In this document: in pieces, positions 15,650 to 24,414 of the stretch
How the letters are laid out: every line of letters begins with the position of its first letter
Position numbering within the stretch: the first letter of the stretch is position 1
NCBI GenBank assembly: GCA_964292495.1
Contig: CAXYVX010000001.1
Coordinates: 1 to 63,300 of the forward strand
Source of the DNA: CAXYVX01 sp964292495
GTDB lineage: Bacteria > Patescibacteriota > Saccharimonadia > Saccharimonadales > Saccharimonadaceae
Length of the DNA: 63,300 nucleotides
Reading direction: 5' to 3'
Program-made: the position numbers and the translations under genes
Notes under the pieces: generated by a model
What the model was told of the DNA's origin: nothing
What the model saw: only the letters and a program-made list of their open reading frames with translations
Databases searched by the model: none

Positions 15650-17458
15650 CTATTTTTCGCGAATATTTAAGTGTCCGTAAAAGATTTTCTTCAAATATTT
15701 TAAGACCGGGTCAACTTCAGCTAGTTTGAACATTCGCGAAAACCCGATGTAAATCACGAACGACAACAACGAAATAACCGCGAATTTTGGCAGAACCATC
15801 ATCAGATTTTGATTCTCAAATTCAAGGTTTAGGAAAGTTGACATCGCGTATGTTGCAATACTCATTACCCCTGCCGCAATAAACATTTTCAAGACTCCGG
15901 ACCAAAATTCGCGATTGAAAATGCCGGTCATTCGCCTGTGGATGATGAACCACTGGCAGACAATTTCCATGACGGCCCACAAAACTTGCGCGATTGCGAG
16001 GGAAATTGCGCCAAGATTCAGCACAAAAACCATGAAAAAGTTTGCCGCGATTGAGATCGCGAAGGTGACCAGTGAGATTATCAGAGGTGTTTTTGTGTCT
16101 TGCTGTGCGTAAAAACTGCGCGCGGCAATTTGGTAGACTGAACGAATAAATATTGCGATCGTGAGAATCCCAAACAGCCCGGCGATGGTTGAGTTGCCGC
16201 CTTTTTGGATGATGCTGACGATATATCCTCGCGCGAAAAATGCGATTGTCGCGACCGGCAAGGAAAGCCAGATGATTACTCTGAGGATTGAGCGGAATTC
16301 CTTTTTGAACAAATCCGGGCGTCCTTGACCGATGCGTTCTGTCATCTGTGGGAAGGCTGCTGTGGAAATCGCCACGCCGATGAGGTTAATTGGCATGTTG
16401 TAAAGTGATCCGGCTTGCTGATATGCGCGGATTGTGCCGTCCGCCATTCGCGAAGCAAGGTTGGTGTCAATCATGCTGCTGAGATAGTCAAGCCCTTGAT
16501 CCGCCGAACGAGCAGGGAGCAGCGCGAGAACTTTGCGAAAACCGCGGTTTTTCCAGTAGATTTTGAATTCATAATCAAACCCGAGCCCAATCAGCCCAAG
16601 GCAAGAAACCAGAAGCTGCAAAACCGCGCCAAGAACCACGCCGAGCGCCACACCCATAATTCCGCCGGCGAAAATCTGGTGCCCGAAAATCGTGATTCCG
16701 TTTGTGAAGACGGTCGCGCCGATGATGATACCGATGTTGTAAATCATTGGTGCGAGCGCGAAGAAAACGAAGCGCCCGACAGCTTGCTGGATACTCGCAA
16801 TCACTGTCGCAACTGCGAAGAGGAACGGGTTGATTGCGATGATTCGCATCATTGATGTGGCGAGAGCTTGTCCGCTTTCGCTCATGCCTGGACCGACTAT
16901 GTATTTAACAAAAACCGGCGCGAAAATCATGATTAAAACAGACGCAATCAATGTCAAAAGCGCCAAAAAGTTCAAAGTTGAGCTGGACAATTGCCATGCG
17001 CTTTTTCGGTTTCCTTTCGCGAGACGATCATTGAAAACAGGGATAAATGAGACTGAAAGTGCGCCAGTAACCAAAATCATATACATAAAATCCGGGATTA
17101 TAAATGCGGCAGTGTACGCGTCAATGCCGATTTTATATGTGGTTAAATACATTCCGTTCAGCAATCTGTCGCGATAAATTCCGAGAACTGCCGACATCAT
17201 GGTCGATCCAGCCAAAAGCGCGGCTGCCATTTTGATTGAAATTTTCTGGTTTGCTTTTGCGAGAGTTGTAATAAGTTTGTTTTGCGCACGCTTCTTTTTC
17301 GCGATTTCAGCCTGATGAATTTCAAAAGCGTGGTGCTTTTCAAGCCGGATATTGCGATCTGTGTAGTCCGCCAAAAGATCTCCTGCTTCAGAATTGAGAA
17401 CTATATTTTTATTAGCATCGTTTTCTTGCTTGGGTGATTCGCTTTGATCGTCTTTCAT
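15650..17458 (-). CDS. murJ: lipid II flippase MurJ (MviN)
   Basis: The 602-aa MOP-superfamily protein has about 14 helices and an unusually long, charged cytoplasmic N-terminus of about 75 residues before the first helix (ISIKMAAALLAGSTMMS). Family motifs include GIYRDRLLNG, YTAAFIIPDFMYMIL, the Arg-containing LLPARSADQGLDYLSSMIDT, and FYAQQDTKTPLIISL. It exports lipid II for peptidoglycan synthesis. An extended -10 (TGT-TAAACT on the minus strand, 17466-17474) lies 7 nt before ATG 17458, so the mRNA is probably leaderless. TTCGCGAA reappears in this gene at 15656-15663, marking the return to core sequence. Confidence 0.93.
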   Translation of the reverse strand: MKDDQSESPKQENDANKNIVLNSEAGDLLADYTDRNIRLEKHHAFEIHQAEIAKKKRAQNKLITTLAKANQKISIKMAAALLAGSTMMSAVLGIYRDRLLNGMYLTTYKIGIDAYTAAFIIPDFMYMILVTGALSVSFIPVFNDRLAKGNRKSAWQLSSSTLNFLALLTLIASVLIMIFAPVFVKYIVGPGMSESGQALATSMMRIIAINPFLFAVATVIASIQQAVGRFVFFALAPMIYNIGIIIGATVFTNGITIFGHQIFAGGIMGVALGVVLGAVLQLLVSCLGLIGLGFDYEFKIYWKNRGFRKVLALLPARSADQGLDYLSSMIDTNLASRMADGTIRAYQQAGSLYNMPINLIGVAISTAAFPQMTERIGQGRPDLFKKEFRSILRVIIWLSLPVATIAFFARGYIVSIIQKGGNSTIAGLFGILTIAIFIRSVYQIAARSFYAQQDTKTPLIISLVTFAISIAANFFMVFVLNLGAISLAIAQVLWAVMEIVCQWFIIHRRMTGIFNREFWSGVLKMFIAAGVMSIATYAMSTFLNLEFENQNLMMVLPKFAVISLLSFVIYIGFSRMFKLAEVDPVLKYLKKIFYGHLNIREK

Positions 17459-17465
17459 TATGAAT

Positions 17466-17474
17466 AGTTTAACA
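17466..17474 (-). promoter_or_regulatory. extended -10 of murJ, leaderless spacing
   Basis: The minus strand reads TGT-TAAACT, ending 7 nt before the start codon. Confidence 0.6.
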
Positions 17475-17623
17475 TACTTTCGTAAAAACGTGTTTTTTGA
17501 AAACGTAAATTTCTCTCTGTAAATCGATTTGAGAAATTAAAAATTGGTTTTTCGCGAATTTTCGTTTTTATTTTTCACTAAAAAACTGTCTGAAATTTTA
17601 ATCTTTCAAAAATGGCTGGATAA

Positions 17624-17632
17624 TGTTAGAAT
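17624..17632 (+). promoter_or_regulatory. extended -10 of lepA, leaderless spacing
   Basis: TGT-TAGAAT ends 6 nt before GTG 17639. This supports the GTG as true start and a leaderless GTG mRNA. Confidence 0.65.
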
Positions 17633-17638
17633 ATACTG

Positions 17639-19579
17639 GTGAATAATATTAGAAATTTTTGCATAATCGCGCATATTGACCATGGTAAAAGCACTTTAGC
17701 TGACCGAATGATGGAATTAACCGGAACGGTTGAAAAGCGCGAGATGAAATCTCAACTTCTTGATTCCATGGATCTTGAACGCGAGCGCGGCATCACCATT
17801 AAACTTGCGCCAGTTTCCATGCTCTGGCGAGAAGGTTTTTTTGGTAGTGCTGATTTTTCTGAAAATAATTTTTTGAAGAAATCGCAAGAAAATTTTCGCG
17901 AACTTCATGGCGAAATTTTTGGAAAAGATGAAAAAATTTCGCGAGAAAAACGCGATGATTTCCGAAAAAATAATTACGAGTTGAACTTGATTGACACGCC
18001 CGGACACGTTGATTTTTCATACGAAGTTTCGCGAAGTTTGGCCGCTGTTGAAGGCGCGATTTTGGTGGTTGACGCGACGCAGGGAATTCAAGCGCAAACA
18101 CTACAAAATTTATATCTCGCGATGGATCAGAATCTGGAAATAATTCCGGTTCTTAATAAAATTGATTTGCCAGCAGCGGATGTTGAAAAAGTGAGTCGCG
18201 AAATCATCAATTTACTTGGAGTTTCAGAAGACGAGATTTTGAAAATTTCCGCAAAAACCGGCGACGGCGTGGCGGAAGTTTTGGATGCGGTTGTTTCAAG
18301 AATTCCGGCACCGCGAAAAACAGATTTTGCGGAAAACTTCGCGAATGAGAAAGACGTCCCGTTGCGCGCGCTGATTTTTGACTCGTATTATGACGATTAC
18401 CGTGGAGTGATTCTTTATGTGAGAGTTGTGGACGGGCACGTCGCGAAAGGTGATGAAATTTTCATGATGGCGACAGAGAAAAAGGGTTTGGCGCTGGAAA
18501 TCGGGAAGCTTTCGCCGAAAATGACTGAAATCCGAGAGCTCGGACCGGGCGAAATTGGCTATATTGTGACGAACTTGAAAACCACGCGCGATGCAAAAGT
18601 GGGGGATACGGTTAACCTTGCAGATGAGTTAGCCAATGAGCCTCTCCCCGGCTACAAAGAAGTCAAACCCTTCGTCTATGCTGGATTTTTCCCGACCAGC
18701 AACGAAGATTATGGCAAACTAAAAGACGCAGTTGAGAAGATTTCACTCTCGGATTCTGCACTGCAATTCGCGCCGGAAAACTCGCCGGTTCTCGGGTTTG
18801 GTGTGCGAATTGGATTTTTGGGGCTCCTGCATTTGGATATTATTCGCGAAAGATTGGAGCGTGAATACGGGCTTGATTTGATTGTGACAAACCCGAGCAC
18901 GGACTACGAAATCGTCTTGTCGAGCGGAGAAATTCTTGACATTAAATCAGCCAGCGAATTGCCTGACCAGACGAAAATTCGCGAAATTCGCGAGCCGTGG
19001 GTGAACGGAGAAATCATCGTCCCGCGCGAATATGTTGGCGCTGTTTTGAATCTCATCATTACAAAACGCGGAATGCAAAAAAATATTTCTTACATTGAAG
19101 AGCGATCACTGATCACTTTTTCGGCGCCGCTCGCAAACCTTTTGACCGACTTTTACGACCAGCTGAAATCAGTCACTTCCGGCTACGGATCTTTTAATTA
19201 TGATTTGGCGGATTACAAAACCGAAGATTTGGTGAGAGTTGATTTTCTGATCGCGGAGGAAATTGTGGACGCGCTGTCGGTGATGTGCCACAGAAGCGAA
19301 GCTGCTCCGCTCGGGCGAGAGCTCGTGAAAAAGCTCAGAGACGTCATCCCGAGACAGAACTTTGTTGTGAAAATTCAGGCCGCAATCGGCGGAAAAATCA
19401 TTGCTCGCGAAACAATTTCTGCATACAGAAAAGACGTGACTGTCAAAATTCACACCGGCGACCCAGACCGCCGAGCCAAACTTCTTGACAAGCAAAAACG
19501 CGGCAAAAAACGCATGCGCAAATTTGGAAAAGTTGAGATACCAAGCGAAGCATTTACGGTGATGTTGAAAAAAGATTAA
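17639..19579 (+). CDS. lepA: elongation factor 4 (LepA)
   Basis: The 646-aa ribosome-dependent GTPase shows G1 AHIDHGKST, G2 RGITIK, G3 DTPGHVDF, G4 NKID, domain II, and the LepA-specific C-terminal domain ending RKFGKVEIPSEAFTVMLKKD. It is longer than the usual 600 or so residues. Most of the excess is an insertion of about 30-40 residues between G2 and G3 (roughly residues 65-105, FSENNFLKKSQENF and onwards, charged), inside the switch I region. The insertion contains TTCGCGAA. It starts with GTG directly behind a -10 box. Confidence 0.96.
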   Translation: MNNIRNFCIIAHIDHGKSTLADRMMELTGTVEKREMKSQLLDSMDLERERGITIKLAPVSMLWREGFFGSADFSENNFLKKSQENFRELHGEIFGKDEKISREKRDDFRKNNYELNLIDTPGHVDFSYEVSRSLAAVEGAILVVDATQGIQAQTLQNLYLAMDQNLEIIPVLNKIDLPAADVEKVSREIINLLGVSEDEILKISAKTGDGVAEVLDAVVSRIPAPRKTDFAENFANEKDVPLRALIFDSYYDDYRGVILYVRVVDGHVAKGDEIFMMATEKKGLALEIGKLSPKMTEIRELGPGEIGYIVTNLKTTRDAKVGDTVNLADELANEPLPGYKEVKPFVYAGFFPTSNEDYGKLKDAVEKISLSDSALQFAPENSPVLGFGVRIGFLGLLHLDIIRERLEREYGLDLIVTNPSTDYEIVLSSGEILDIKSASELPDQTKIREIREPWVNGEIIVPREYVGAVLNLIITKRGMQKNISYIEERSLITFSAPLANLLTDFYDQLKSVTSGYGSFNYDLADYKTEDLVRVDFLIAEEIVDALSVMCHRSEAAPLGRELVKKLRDVIPRQNFVVKIQAAIGGKIIARETISAYRKDVTVKIHTGDPDRRAKLLDKQKRGKKRMRKFGKVEIPSEAFTVMLKKD

Positions 19580-19605
19580 AAAATTCTTTGTTTTTGTTTC
19601 GCGAT

Positions 19606-20343
19606 TTATTTGAGTCGCAAAATAAACTGGTGGGTTTCGCCGCCTAGTTCGCGTTCGATGTCGTCGTGAAGTTTTTTGGCTGCTTTTTTTGCTTCGTCAT
19701 CGCTGTATTTTTTCGCGAATTTTTTGTCGGCAATGAGTTTTCGCGAAATTTCCGCAGCTTCTTTGAGGTCGTCGTTGATGACGAAACGGTAGTAATTTGA
19801 GCGTAAAGCAAAATCTAGTTCGGCTTCTGCGCTGATCATGCGATTGCGTTTTTCTTCTGAACTTTTGCTGTCATCGCGGCCGGACCAGCGTTTTTGCCAA
19901 ATCTCAAATGATGGCGGAATGATGAAAATTGAAACTAAATTTCGTGCAACGCGGTGATATTCCTCAACTCCTTGAACATCAACATCGCCCAACGCAATCT
20001 TTTTTTCCTCCGTAATTCGCGAAAGTTCGTCGGTTGTCGTCCCGTAAACTCGTCCATGGACAAGCTTTGCTTCAAAATATTTTTTGTTATTTAGATTTTC
20101 GCGAACTTTCTCATTATCAATAAAATGATATGAAACATCTTGAATTTCTCCCGGTCGCGGCGCGCGCGGAATTGTGGTGATGATGCGCGAGAAATTTTCT
20201 GTGTCTTTCAAAATTTCGCGAATGATTGAATCTTTTCCAGCCGCAGCAATCCCAACAATCAATGCAATCCGCATTTTTTCAACGATTTTTTTTGCGTCTT
20301 CCGGCGCTTCATAACTATCAACTTTTTCTCTCAAACTTTCCAT
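19606..20343 (-). CDS. gmk: guanylate kinase-like protein
   Basis: The 245-aa protein has the guanylate kinase plan. It has a P-loop near residue 31, a GMP-binding TTIPRAPRPGE followed by VSYHFID, VYGTTTDEL, and LGDVDVQGVEEY. The P-loop reads GIAAAGKDS rather than GxxGxGKST, so Asp replaces the usual Ser/Thr after Lys. An extra charged C-terminal tail of about 40 residues is present. It probably makes GDP from GMP, but the P-loop change leaves some doubt. TATAAT (20350-20355, minus strand) ends 6 nt before ATG 20343, so the mRNA is leaderless. Confidence 0.8.
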   Translation of the reverse strand: MESLREKVDSYEAPEDAKKIVEKMRIALIVGIAAAGKDSIIREILKDTENFSRIITTIPRAPRPGEIQDVSYHFIDNEKVRENLNNKKYFEAKLVHGRVYGTTTDELSRITEEKKIALGDVDVQGVEEYHRVARNLVSIFIIPPSFEIWQKRWSGRDDSKSSEEKRNRMISAEAELDFALRSNYYRFVINDDLKEAAEISRKLIADKKFAKKYSDDEAKKAAKKLHDDIERELGGETHQFILRLK

Positions 20344-20349
20344 AGATAG

Positions 20350-20355
20350 ATTATA
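20350..20355 (-). promoter_or_regulatory. -10 box of gmk, leaderless spacing
   Basis: The consensus TATAAT on the minus strand ends 6 nt before the start codon. Confidence 0.7.
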
Positions 20356-20394
20356 CAGATTTTCGCGAAAAAAATGAAATGAAGCTGGAGGAAA

Positions 20395-22554
20395 TCAATA
20401 ATCTTCCGCCGGTTCGTCAAACTGCGAGTTGTAGAGCTTTGCATAGAAACCGTTTTGCGAAAGCAGGGAAGCGTGATTTCCGCTCTCAACAATGTCGCCG
20501 TGATCCATCACCAAAATCAAGTCCGCGTCGCGAATTGTCGACAAACGGTGTGCAATCACGAAACTCGTGCGTCCCTTCATCAGCTGCAACATTGCGTGCT
20601 GAATGTGAGATTCGGTGCGCGTGTCAACGTTTGAAGTTGCTTCGTCTAAGATCAGCATTGGCGGGTTTGCGAGCATTGCCCGAGCAATGGTCAAAAGCTG
20701 CTTTTCGCCAGCCGAAATGTTTTCTGCGTCTTCCGACAGAATCGTTTCGTAGCCGTGAGGAAGTGAGCGGATGAAATGGTCAACGTGAGCCGCTTCTGCG
20801 ATTTTCGCGATTTCTTGATCTGTTGCGTCGTGTTTTCCATACGACAGGTTTTCGCGAATTGTGCCGCTGAAAAGCCAAGTGTCCTGCAAAACCATCGCGA
20901 AGTTTTTGCGAACATCTGCGCGCGTCATGTCGCGAGTGTTGACGCCATCAATGGTGATTTCGCCTGATTCCGGGTCATAAAAGCGCATGAGCAAATTCAC
21001 GATTGTGGTTTTTCCTGCACCGGTCGGGCCGACAATTGCCACTGTTGCGCCAGGTTTTACGGATGCTGTGAAATTCTTGATAATTGGTTTTCCGGTTTCG
21101 TATGCGAATTTTACATCTTTGAATTCAACTGCTCCGCGAACATTTTTAAGCTTAACAGGTTTTGCTGGATCGGCGATTTCATTTGGCTCTTCAAGGAATT
21201 CAAACACGCGCTCCGCGCCGGCCGCCATTGGTTGAAGCATGTTCATGATTTGCGAAAGCTGCATGATCGGCTGGTTGAACTGCTGAACATATTGAATGAA
21301 CGCCAAAATGTCGCCCACACCCATCCCTTGGTTGATCGCCAGCCAGCCGCCCATTAGCGCCACGCCGACATATCCAAGGTTGCCAACAATGTTTGAAATT
21401 GGCCACATTAAGCCAGACAGAAACTGCGATTTCCAGGCTGTGTCGTGAAGGTCGTCATTGTATTTGGAGAATTTCTCGACGGTTTTTTTCTCGCTACCAA
21501 AAACTTTAACCACGCTGTGTCCGGCGTAAACCTCTTCAATTTGCCCGTCAATTTTCCCGAGAACTTCCTGCTGTTGCGCGAAATATTTCTGCGATATTTT
21601 CACAACGCGCATAACAAAGAACATGCTAATCGGGATGACCGACAGGGAAATAAGTGCCATTTGCCAGCTAATCGTAAACATCATTATCGGGATGCCAATC
21701 ACCATTGTTAGAGATGAAATCATACTGCTTAGCACCTGGCTCATTGATTGCTGGACCAAATCAACGTCGTTGGTAATTCGCGAAAGAATGTCGCCAAACT
21801 GCCGCGAATCGAAATATTTTAGTGGCATCTCATTGATTTTTCGCGAAAGGTCGCGGCGCATCCTAAGAGCCATTCTTTGCGTGATTCCCGCCGCAAGAAA
21901 ACCTTGAATGTAGCCAAAAAGCATTGCGATCGAATAAAACCCGAGCATCAACAAAATGATTTCACCGATAAACCCAAAATCCATTTGCGGTTTTTCGCTA
22001 AGTTTCATTGATGCAACTTCTTTGCGCTGATCACCAGAGAGATTTTTCAAAACTTTATCAACGGTTTCCTGAGCTTTGGAAACTTGCTCGTCAGCGGATT
22101 TTCTGGCTTGATTTAGCTTTTCAAGCGAAGCTGCACGAATCGCTGGCGGCGCTTTTTCAAGTTCAGCCCCAGATTTCGCGAATTGCTGGTCGGTTTCCTG
22201 ACGCATTTTATTCGCGAAATTTTGGAATTCCCAATCAGTAGGAATTTTTTGTCCCTCGGGAAGATTTTTTTGAATCTGGCTGTAAATTTGATCTTTGATC
22301 ACGTAATTTTGAATTTTATTTGTCGCGCCAGCCAAAATTTTTGGTCCCAAAATTGACAAAACAGTTCCAATTATCGCGAAAGCAACCACCAAAAGCACCT
22401 TAAACTTTTCGTTTTTCAAATAATCAACAAGGTTTTTCACGGCTTTATTGAAGTCATTTGCTTTTGCGTCAGACAACATTGCCGCGCCGTGCGATTCTGG
22501 TCCAGACGCTTTGCTTTGAGCTTTTTTCAGATCGTCTGTTGATTCTTTTGCCAT
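20395..22554 (-). CDS. ABC exporter half-transporter with large insertion between TM1 and TM2
   Basis: The 719-aa protein has a type IV exporter membrane domain followed by an ATPase domain with Walker A GPTGAGKTT, signature ISAGEKQLL (variant of LSGGQ), Walker B LILDEATS and an H-loop in VIAHRLST. The catalytic Glu is present. TM1 (about 53-75) and TM2 (about 203-225) are separated by about 125 residues rich in Gln, Lys and Glu (for example LEKLNQARKSADEQVSKA), far longer than usual and probably an extracytoplasmic helical domain. It overlaps the partner gene by one base (TAATG), so a heterodimer is likely. AGGAGG-type SD before ATG 22554. Confidence 0.93.
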   Translation of the reverse strand: MAKESTDDLKKAQSKASGPESHGAAMLSDAKANDFNKAVKNLVDYLKNEKFKVLLVVAFAIIGTVLSILGPKILAGATNKIQNYVIKDQIYSQIQKNLPEGQKIPTDWEFQNFANKMRQETDQQFAKSGAELEKAPPAIRAASLEKLNQARKSADEQVSKAQETVDKVLKNLSGDQRKEVASMKLSEKPQMDFGFIGEIILLMLGFYSIAMLFGYIQGFLAAGITQRMALRMRRDLSRKINEMPLKYFDSRQFGDILSRITNDVDLVQQSMSQVLSSMISSLTMVIGIPIMMFTISWQMALISLSVIPISMFFVMRVVKISQKYFAQQQEVLGKIDGQIEEVYAGHSVVKVFGSEKKTVEKFSKYNDDLHDTAWKSQFLSGLMWPISNIVGNLGYVGVALMGGWLAINQGMGVGDILAFIQYVQQFNQPIMQLSQIMNMLQPMAAGAERVFEFLEEPNEIADPAKPVKLKNVRGAVEFKDVKFAYETGKPIIKNFTASVKPGATVAIVGPTGAGKTTIVNLLMRFYDPESGEITIDGVNTRDMTRADVRKNFAMVLQDTWLFSGTIRENLSYGKHDATDQEIAKIAEAAHVDHFIRSLPHGYETILSEDAENISAGEKQLLTIARAMLANPPMLILDEATSNVDTRTESHIQHAMLQLMKGRTSFVIAHRLSTIRDADLILVMDHGDIVESGNHASLLSQNGFYAKLYNSQFDEPAEDY

Positions 22555-24368
22555 TATTTTCCTCCTTTTTTGCGCAAACCGCCCGCATGATTTTTTGCAG
22601 TTTTCATCTCGTCCGCGAATTCACTTTCAGCAAACTGGCTCTCCGCAATTTCGCGATAAGTTTTACTGCTATTTAACAAGTCGTAATGCGTTCCAATTGC
22701 GTCGATTTTTCCGTCGTCAAGCACGATTATTTGCACCGCGTCCTTGATGGTTGAAATACGCTGCGCAACAATAATGACGGTTTTGTCTTTCGCGAATTTT
22801 TCCAAATTTTTGCGAACTTTTTTATCTGTTGCGTAATCGAGCGCACTGAAAGAATCGTCAAAAATCAGAACGTCAGGATTTCCAGCTAATGCCCGCGCAA
22901 TGCTGATTCGCTGTCGCTGACCACCGGAAACATTGGTTCCACCCTGTGCGATTCGCGATTTGTATCCGCCTTCAAGTTTGCGAATAAAGCTGTCGGCTTC
23001 GGCAACTTTCGCGACTTCTTCGATTTCTGCGTCTGTGATTTTTTCGGACTTTTCGCGAATATTTGAAGCCACGGTTCCGGAGAATAACACGCCTTTTTGC
23101 GGGATATAACCGACTGTTTTCACGAGGTCATCCTTTGCGATTTTTTTGATTTCCGCGCCATTGATAAAAATCTGTCCTGATTTTGCGTCATAAAAGCGGG
23201 GAATGAGCTGAATTAGCGTGGATTTTCCGGAGCCGGTTGAGCCAATCACGGCGGTGGTTTTTCCCGGCTCGGCGACAAAAGAAATTCCGTTCAATGTTGA
23301 TTCTTCTGCGCCAGGATATGCAAAATCCACGTTCTTGAATTCTACGGTTCCAACTGGAACATTTTTCGCGAAAACGGTTTTATCTTTTGTGAAAACAACT
23401 GAATTTTCTGTGTCAAGAATTTCGCCGATTCTTTTCACGGAAACGGCCGCTCGCGGAATGAAAATCATCAACATTGCGATGAAAATGAAGCTCATGATCG
23501 CTTGGATTGCGTATTGCGGGAAGCTGACCATGTCGCCGATGTTGACATAATGATTGACAATTCCGTCTGCCATAAACCAAGTGATCATCAGCGAAATTCC
23601 AGTGATCATGAAGCTGACGAGCGGAAACATCACCGCAATCACGCGGTTGACCCAAAGTGTCGTCTCTGTGAGAGCGTCGTTGGCTTTCGCGAATTTTTTC
23701 TCCTCAAATCGTTCGTTTCTAAATGCGCGAATAATGCGCAAACCAGTCAAATTTTCCCTAGAAGCGAGGTTCAAATTGTCGGTCAATTCCTGAATTTTCG
23801 CGAATCTCGGAACGACCAAAATAATCACCAAAACCAAAATTATGATCATGGTTGCCATGCCGAGCCACATTATCCAGCTCAGGCGCGGCGCTTGCTGAAC
23901 CGCCAGAATGATTGAGTAGGCCGCCATGATTGGTGATTGGAGAATCATTCTTAAAACCAGGATTGAGGTCTGCTGTATCTGTTGAATATCGTTTGTACTT
24001 CTGGTGATCAAAGAAGCGGTGGAGAATTTATTGATCTCGTTTTGCGAGAAATTTTCAACTTTTTCAAAAACTTCTTGGCGCAATCTTTTTGCCCAGCCGG
24101 TGCCGATTTTACTCGCGAAATATCCGGCGGCAATCACAGTAGCAGCGCCAATCACAACCATGCCGATCATGATCAATCCGTGCTGCCAGATGTAATTCAT
24201 GTCTGGCGAAATCACGCCTTTTGCGTCAACATGATTGATGCCGTTATTGACAATATCTCCGGTTATTGAAGGTAATTGCAGTTGCGACCAAACGCTGATG
24301 GCCGTTGTGGCGAGAATAAGAATGATCATCCACCAGTAGGGAATAAGGTATTTAAAAACTTTTTTCAT
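22554..24368 (-). CDS. ABC exporter half-transporter, degenerate-site partner
   Basis: From ATG 24368 the protein is about 604 aa: six helices, then an ATPase domain with Walker A GSTGSGKST, signature VSGGQRQRISIARA and Walker B VLIFDDSFSALD. The residue after the Walker B Asp is Asp instead of the catalytic Glu. In heterodimeric exporters of the BmrC/BmrD and TM287/288 type this marks the non-hydrolysing site, fitting a pair with the 20395-22554 product. The longer frame to 24449 is rejected because TATGAT (24375-24380, minus strand) ends 6 nt before this ATG. Substrate unknown. Confidence 0.93.
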   Translation of the reverse strand: MKKVFKYLIPYWWMIILILATTAISVWSQLQLPSITGDIVNNGINHVDAKGVISPDMNYIWQHGLIMIGMVVIGAATVIAAGYFASKIGTGWAKRLRQEVFEKVENFSQNEINKFSTASLITRSTNDIQQIQQTSILVLRMILQSPIMAAYSIILAVQQAPRLSWIMWLGMATMIIILVLVIILVVPRFAKIQELTDNLNLASRENLTGLRIIRAFRNERFEEKKFAKANDALTETTLWVNRVIAVMFPLVSFMITGISLMITWFMADGIVNHYVNIGDMVSFPQYAIQAIMSFIFIAMLMIFIPRAAVSVKRIGEILDTENSVVFTKDKTVFAKNVPVGTVEFKNVDFAYPGAEESTLNGISFVAEPGKTTAVIGSTGSGKSTLIQLIPRFYDAKSGQIFINGAEIKKIAKDDLVKTVGYIPQKGVLFSGTVASNIREKSEKITDAEIEEVAKVAEADSFIRKLEGGYKSRIAQGGTNVSGGQRQRISIARALAGNPDVLIFDDSFSALDYATDKKVRKNLEKFAKDKTVIIVAQRISTIKDAVQIIVLDDGKIDAIGTHYDLLNSSKTYREIAESQFAESEFADEMKTAKNHAGGLRKKGGK

Positions 24369-24374
24369 GCTTAC

Positions 24375-24380
24375 ATCATA
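24375..24380 (-). promoter_or_regulatory. -10 box of the ABC operon, leaderless spacing
   Basis: TATGAT on the minus strand ends 6 nt before ATG 24368. Confidence 0.55.
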
Positions 24381-24414
24381 CTTGATTTTCGTGAAAAATC
24401 CGAAAATGCGGAAA

